64,000 nucleotides of DNA from CAITSH01 sp945892985 (GTDB lineage Bacteria; Pseudomonadota; Gammaproteobacteria; Burkholderiales; SG8-39), in NCBI GenBank assembly GCA_945892985.1, contig CAMDDU010000021.1, positions 10,552-74,551 of the forward strand, in the 5' to 3' direction. The notes under the pieces are model-generated. The model made no database searches. It saw only the letters and a program-made list of their open reading frames with translations, and was not told the DNA's origin. Position numbers and translations under genes: made by a program. The number at the start of each line of letters is the position of its first letter. The stretch's first letter is position 1. Shown here piece by piece: positions 60,938 through 64,000 of the stretch.

Positions 60938-61765
60938 CTATTTCTGATAGCGGCGTTGAACTATCATGCCGCTAGTGCGCTTGTTACGACGAGTGCGGTA
61001 GCCCTTGGTCAGGGTACCCCATGGGCTGACCGGATCCCGGCCTGCTGCGGTTTTGCCTTCGCCGCCACCGTGCGGGTGATCGATAGGGTTCATCGCCACG
61101 CCACGGACTGTCGGACGAATACCGCGCCAGCGGTTTGCTCCCGCCTTGCCGATCGAACGAAGGCTGTGCTCTTCATTGCCGACCTCACCAATCGTCGCAC
61201 GGCAATCCACGTTGACCTTGCGTATCTCACCGGAACGCAACCGCAGTTGGGCGTAACTGCCTTCGCGAGCCAGCAATTGCACCGACGTGCCAGCGGCGCG
61301 TGCGATCTGCGCCCCCTTTCCAGGCATCATTTCCACACAATGGACCGTCGTACCAACCGGGATATTGCGAAGCGGAAGTGCATTGCCCGGCTTAATCGGA
61401 GCCTCTGAGCCGGAAATCAACGCCATCCCGGCCAGCATGCCTTTCGTAGCGATGATATAGCGACGTTCGCCGTCAGCGTAACAAAGCAGGGCAAGGTTGG
61501 CGCTGCGGTTTGGATCGTATTCCAAACGCTCGACTTTTGCCGGAACACCGTCCTTGTCCCGCTTGAAATCGACGATACGGTAGTGCTGCTTGTGGCCACC
61601 GCCCTGATGCCGGGTCGTAATGCGTCCGGTATTGTTGCGACCCGCCTTGTTGGATTTGGGCTCGAGCAATGCGGTGTGGGGCTTCCCCTTGTGCAGATTC
61701 GGGTTAACCACCTTAACAACACTCCGACGTCCCGGCGAAGTTGGTTTGACTTTGATGAGGGCCAT
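60938..61765 (-). CDS. rplB: 50S ribosomal protein L2
   Basis: 275 residues; MALIKVKPTSPGRRSVVKVV and the GVAMNPIDHPHGGGEGKTAA signature with the histidine that supports peptidyl transfer. Confidence 0.98.
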   Translation of the reverse strand: MALIKVKPTSPGRRSVVKVVNPNLHKGKPHTALLEPKSNKAGRNNTGRITTRHQGGGHKQHYRIVDFKRDKDGVPAKVERLEYDPNRSANLALLCYADGERRYIIATKGMLAGMALISGSEAPIKPGNALPLRNIPVGTTVHCVEMMPGKGAQIARAAGTSVQLLAREGSYAQLRLRSGEIRKVNVDCRATIGEVGNEEHSLRSIGKAGANRWRGIRPTVRGVAMNPIDHPHGGGEGKTAAGRDPVSPWGTLTKGYRTRRNKRTSGMIVQRRYQK

Positions 61766-61768
61766 GGC

Positions 61769-62083
61769 TTACTCCGTCGCCTGAAAGTTGATTTCCTGGC
61801 CAGGCTTAAGCGAAACATAAGCCTTTTTCCAGTTGTTGCGCCTACCCATGAACTTACCGAAACGCTTTTCCTTGCCCTTGACATTAAGCACTTGAACACT
61901 CTCTACCTGGACCTTGAAAAGCAATTCAACTGCGGCCTTGATTTCCGGCTTGGTTGCATCGGATGCAACCCGGAAAACAACCTGTTCGTTCTTCTCAGCG
62001 ACAAGCGTGCTCTTTTCGGAAACCTGAGGGGCAAGCAATACCTGCATCAAACGGTCGCTCGCATATTTGGTAACGGCGTTCAT
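61769..62083 (-). CDS. rplW: 50S ribosomal protein L23
   Basis: 104 residues; VLLAPQVSEKSTLVAEKNEQ and VQVLNVKGKEKRFGKFMGRR. It sits at the tunnel exit and is a docking site for trigger factor. It overlaps rplD by 4 bp. Confidence 0.97.
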   Translation of the reverse strand: MNAVTKYASDRLMQVLLAPQVSEKSTLVAEKNEQVVFRVASDATKPEIKAAVELLFKVQVESVQVLNVKGKEKRFGKFMGRRNNWKKAYVSLKPGQEINFQATE

Positions 62084-62703
62084 GCCAGCACCTCTTCGAA
62101 TTTGGCCACCGCAGCGCGCGTAAGCAGTACGTTTTTATAGTGCACCAGGGATACCGGATCAATTTCTCCGACTTCAAGAACAAGAACGTTCGGCAAATTG
62201 CGCGATGAAAGATACAGATTCTCGTCAGCACTGTCGGTAATCAGCAGGAACGAATCGAGCATGCCGATGTTCTTGACCTTTTCCGCGAAAAGTTTCGTCT
62301 TCGGGGAGTTGACCATGAATTTATCGATAACCTTCAGTCGATCCTCACGCGCCAACTGGGAGAGGATCGACGCCATGCCTGCGCGATACATCTTACGATT
62401 GACTTTTTGCGTGAAATTCTCGTCAGGCGAGTTCGGGAAAATGCGCCCGCCTCCACGCCACAACGGGCTGGATGCCTTACCGGCACGAGCACGGCCGGTA
62501 CCCTTTTGGCGCCACGGCTTTTTCTTCGACTTGGCAATCTCGCTGCGTCCCTTTTGGGCGCGTGTTCCGAGGCGGGCGTTGGCCTGGTAGGCGGTGACGA
62601 TCTGGTGGATCAACGCCTCGTTATAGTCACGTCCAAACAAAGCGTCGGACGCAGCAACGGTCTGGCTGCTGGCGCCTTTGTCATCAATTAGCTTAAGTTC
62701 CAT
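62080..62703 (-). CDS. rplD: 50S ribosomal protein L4
   Basis: 207 residues; NARLGTRAQKGRSEIAKSKK and GRARAGKASSPLWRGGGRIF form the tunnel loop. In E. coli L4 represses the S10 operon. The start overlaps the rplC stop by one base (TAATG). Confidence 0.97.
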   Translation of the reverse strand: MELKLIDDKGASSQTVAASDALFGRDYNEALIHQIVTAYQANARLGTRAQKGRSEIAKSKKKPWRQKGTGRARAGKASSPLWRGGGRIFPNSPDENFTQKVNRKMYRAGMASILSQLAREDRLKVIDKFMVNSPKTKLFAEKVKNIGMLDSFLLITDSADENLYLSSRNLPNVLVLEVGEIDPVSLVHYKNVLLTRAAVAKFEEVLA

Positions 62704-63389
62704 TATTTACCTCCCTTGCCGGCCTTGGGGGCAATAACGACTTTGGGTTTGCGCGGCTTAACAGTGGGGCGAACGATCAGATCGCCACCTCGGCTGCCGG
62801 GAACGGAACCTTTAATCATGAGCAACTGGCGTGCAGCATCGATCCTTACAATCTCGAGGCTCTGCGTGGTGCGCGTTACATCACCCAAATGGCCGGCCAT
62901 TTTCTTGCCGGGAAAAACCCGACCCGGATCCTGCGCCTGCCCGATAGAACCCGCAGAATTGTGCGAACGCGAGTTACCGTGGGAGGCGCGGTTGGACGAG
63001 AAATGATGGCGCTTGATTGCACCGGCAAATCCCTTACCTTGGGTAGTGCCGGTCACATCAACGCGCTGGCCGACCGTAAAGAGGTCTACGCCAATCTTGC
63101 TGCCCGGTTGGAGGCTGGCGAGGTCAGCTTCCGCGACGCGAAATTCCCTGAGTGTATGCCCTGACTCAACACCGGCCTTGGCCAGATGGCCGGCCAACGC
63201 CTTGGTCACGCGCGAGGCACGACGCTTACCGAATGCAACCTGAACCGCGCTATACCCGTCGGTCTCGGCTTTCTTGATTTGGGTCACGCGATTGTCAGAC
63301 ACGTCCAGCACGGTCACCGACTGAGAATCACCATCGTCGGTAAAAATGCGGGTCATGCCGACCTTGCGGCCGACTAGTCCTAAACTCAT
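62703..63389 (-). CDS. rplC: 50S ribosomal protein L3
   Basis: 228 residues, 19 longer than in E. coli; LGLVGRKVGMTRIFTDDGDS and FAGAIKRHHFSSNRASHGNS. It is the second gene of the S10 unit, 129 bp after rpsJ. Confidence 0.97.
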   Translation of the reverse strand: MSLGLVGRKVGMTRIFTDDGDSQSVTVLDVSDNRVTQIKKAETDGYSAVQVAFGKRRASRVTKALAGHLAKAGVESGHTLREFRVAEADLASLQPGSKIGVDLFTVGQRVDVTGTTQGKGFAGAIKRHHFSSNRASHGNSRSHNSAGSIGQAQDPGRVFPGKKMAGHLGDVTRTTQSLEIVRIDAARQLLMIKGSVPGSRGGDLIVRPTVKPRKPKVVIAPKAGKGGK

Positions 63390-63439
63390 TTTCTTACCCT
63401 TTCCAAAAAAACAACCCCAAAGCGTATGCCTTGGAAGGG

Positions 63440-63501
63440 GCCGGCTTCAATTGGCCGGCTAAATTATTATTAAAACAGGCGGATGGTTAGCCCCCATCCG
63501 C
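63440..63501 (-). promoter_or_regulatory. two hairpins in the rpsJ-rplC spacer
   Basis: Arms GCGGATGG/CCATCCGC at 63479-63501 (8 bp, 7-nt loop), followed on the minus strand by T-rich sequence, then GCCGGC/GCCGGC at 63440-63459. They could act as an attenuator or processing site in the otherwise tightly packed operon. Confidence 0.45.
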
Positions 63502-63518
63502 GCGGGCTTGCTTCAGAA

Positions 63519-63830
63519 CTATTGCAGCTTGATCTCTACATCCACCCCAGCCGGAAGATCAAGTTTCATGAGCGCATCGACTGTTTTATCAGTCGGATCG
63601 ATGATGTCCATAAGGCGTAAATGCGTTCTGATCTCAAACTGATCACGCGATGTTTTGTTGACGTGCGGGCTGCGCAACACGTCAAAGCGCTCGATGCGAG
63701 TGGGCAGGGGAACAGGCCCCTTTACAACAGCGCCCGTACGCTTTGCGGTTTCAACAATCTCAAGCGCTGACTGATCGATGAGACGGTAATCGAACGCTTT
63801 GAGTCTGATACGAATTTTCTGATTTTGCAT
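63519..63830 (-). CDS. rpsJ: 30S ribosomal protein S10
   Basis: 103 residues, standard; IRIRLKAFDYRLIDQSALEI and LPTRIERFDVLRSPHVNKTS. It also forms the NusB partner in antitermination. It lies 11 bp downstream of tuf, so the tuf gene leads the unit. Confidence 0.97.
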   Translation of the reverse strand: MQNQKIRIRLKAFDYRLIDQSALEIVETAKRTGAVVKGPVPLPTRIERFDVLRSPHVNKTSRDQFEIRTHLRLMDIIDPTDKTVDALMKLDLPAGVDVEIKLQ

Positions 63831-63841
63831 GGCTGCTTTCT

Positions 63842-64000
63842 TTACTCGATGACCTTGGCTACGACGCCGGCGCCGACGGTTTTGCCGCCCTCACGGATGG
63901 CAAAGCGCAGGCCTTGTTCCATCGCGATCGGGGCGATCAACGTCACCACCATCTTGATGTTGTCTCCCGGCATCACCATCTCCGTGCCCTCGGGCAACTG
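63842..64000 (-). CDS. tuf: elongation factor Tu, C-terminal end (gene starts outside window)
   Basis: The last 52 codons are present: QLPEGTEMVMPGDNIKMVVT and RFAIREGGKTVGAGVVAKVI with the stop at 63842. This is domain 3 of EF-Tu. The rest, including the GTPase domain, lies beyond the window. The position upstream of rpsJ is classical. Confidence 0.97.
   Translation of the reverse strand, partial: QLPEGTEMVMPGDNIKMVVTLIAPIAMEQGLRFAIREGGKTVGAGVVAKVIE

Noticed and set aside
1..64000. CRISPR arrays and prophage
   Set aside because: No regularly spaced direct repeats with unique spacers and no phage structural or integrase genes were seen; the tandem repeats present are too short or contiguous.
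1..64000. tRNA or rRNA genes
   Set aside because: No cloverleaf pattern with the TTCGA arm and no rRNA stretch was recognised in the intergenic regions by eye; a tRNAscan run would be decisive.

Overview
The window is GC-rich proteobacterial DNA, most likely from a betaproteobacterium of the Burkholderiales type. The evidence is the number of orphan tripartite-tricarboxylate (Bug/TTT) receptors, a periplasmic HiPIP, and a full tuf-S10-spc-alpha ribosomal block with promoters where proteobacteria place them. The assignment rests on gene content and protein resemblance; no 16S gene or tRNA is present.

Layout. 1-1254 holds the 5' part of an IlvD/Edd sugar-acid dehydratase gene. 1.5-4.6 kb is a small glycan group (TPR-glycosyltransferase-like protein, SAM methyltransferase, GT61 glycosyltransferase). 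4.7-16.2 kb is a catabolic block on the plus strand: TRAP transporter dctPQM, indolepyruvate-ferredoxin-oxidoreductase-like genes in the order alpha-beta-alpha', a hotdog thioesterase and gentisate 1,2-dioxygenase, closed by a terminator. It is littered with copies of a 93-bp palindromic element and with duplicated gene ends. 16.2-28 kb is mixed: an IS91-type remnant, flavoprotein plus TTT receptor, DMT exporter, amidase divergent from a second TTT receptor, a PEMT-like membrane protein paired with a possible 2-oxoglutarate oxygenase, a TPR lipoprotein-like protein, a GNAT and a broken VapC. 28.2-33 kb looks like a redox or light-stress group: MerR regulator with a worn cobalamin-type domain, DUF3429, fasciclin, HiPIP, tiny membrane proteins, SDR, DCC protein and DedA, with a 12-bp-arm palindrome in the divergent promoter.

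33.6-45.2 kb is the most interesting part. It is an aromatic-acid catabolic island with two paralogous VOC (extradiol-like) plus FAH-hydrolase pairs flanking a Liv-type binding protein, a ferredoxin-reductase, a gamma-resorcylate-decarboxylase-like amidohydrolase, a MarR regulator, a group D flavin monooxygenase, a two-subunit Rieske oxygenase and an arylformamidase-like hydrolase. Together these supply import, ring hydroxylation with electron supply, decarboxylation, ring cleavage and hydrolysis of the product. The exact substrate cannot be read from sequence. 45.3-46.0 kb is an ammonium transporter gene destroyed by an internal deletion. It is followed by glycerate 2-kinase, a DMT permease and a DUF1857 protein.

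49.2-64 kb, minus strand, is the conserved translation block: tuf (3' end), rpsJ, rplCDWB, rpsS, rplV, rpsC, rplP, rpmC, rpsQ | rplNXE, rpsNH, rplFR, rpsE, rpmD, rplO, secY, infA, rpmJ | rpsMKD, rpoA, rplQ and a terminator. Promoter-like sequences sit exactly at the spc and alpha boundaries and share one sequence core. Three proteins of this block (S3, L15, L22) carry lysine/alanine-rich C-terminal tails.
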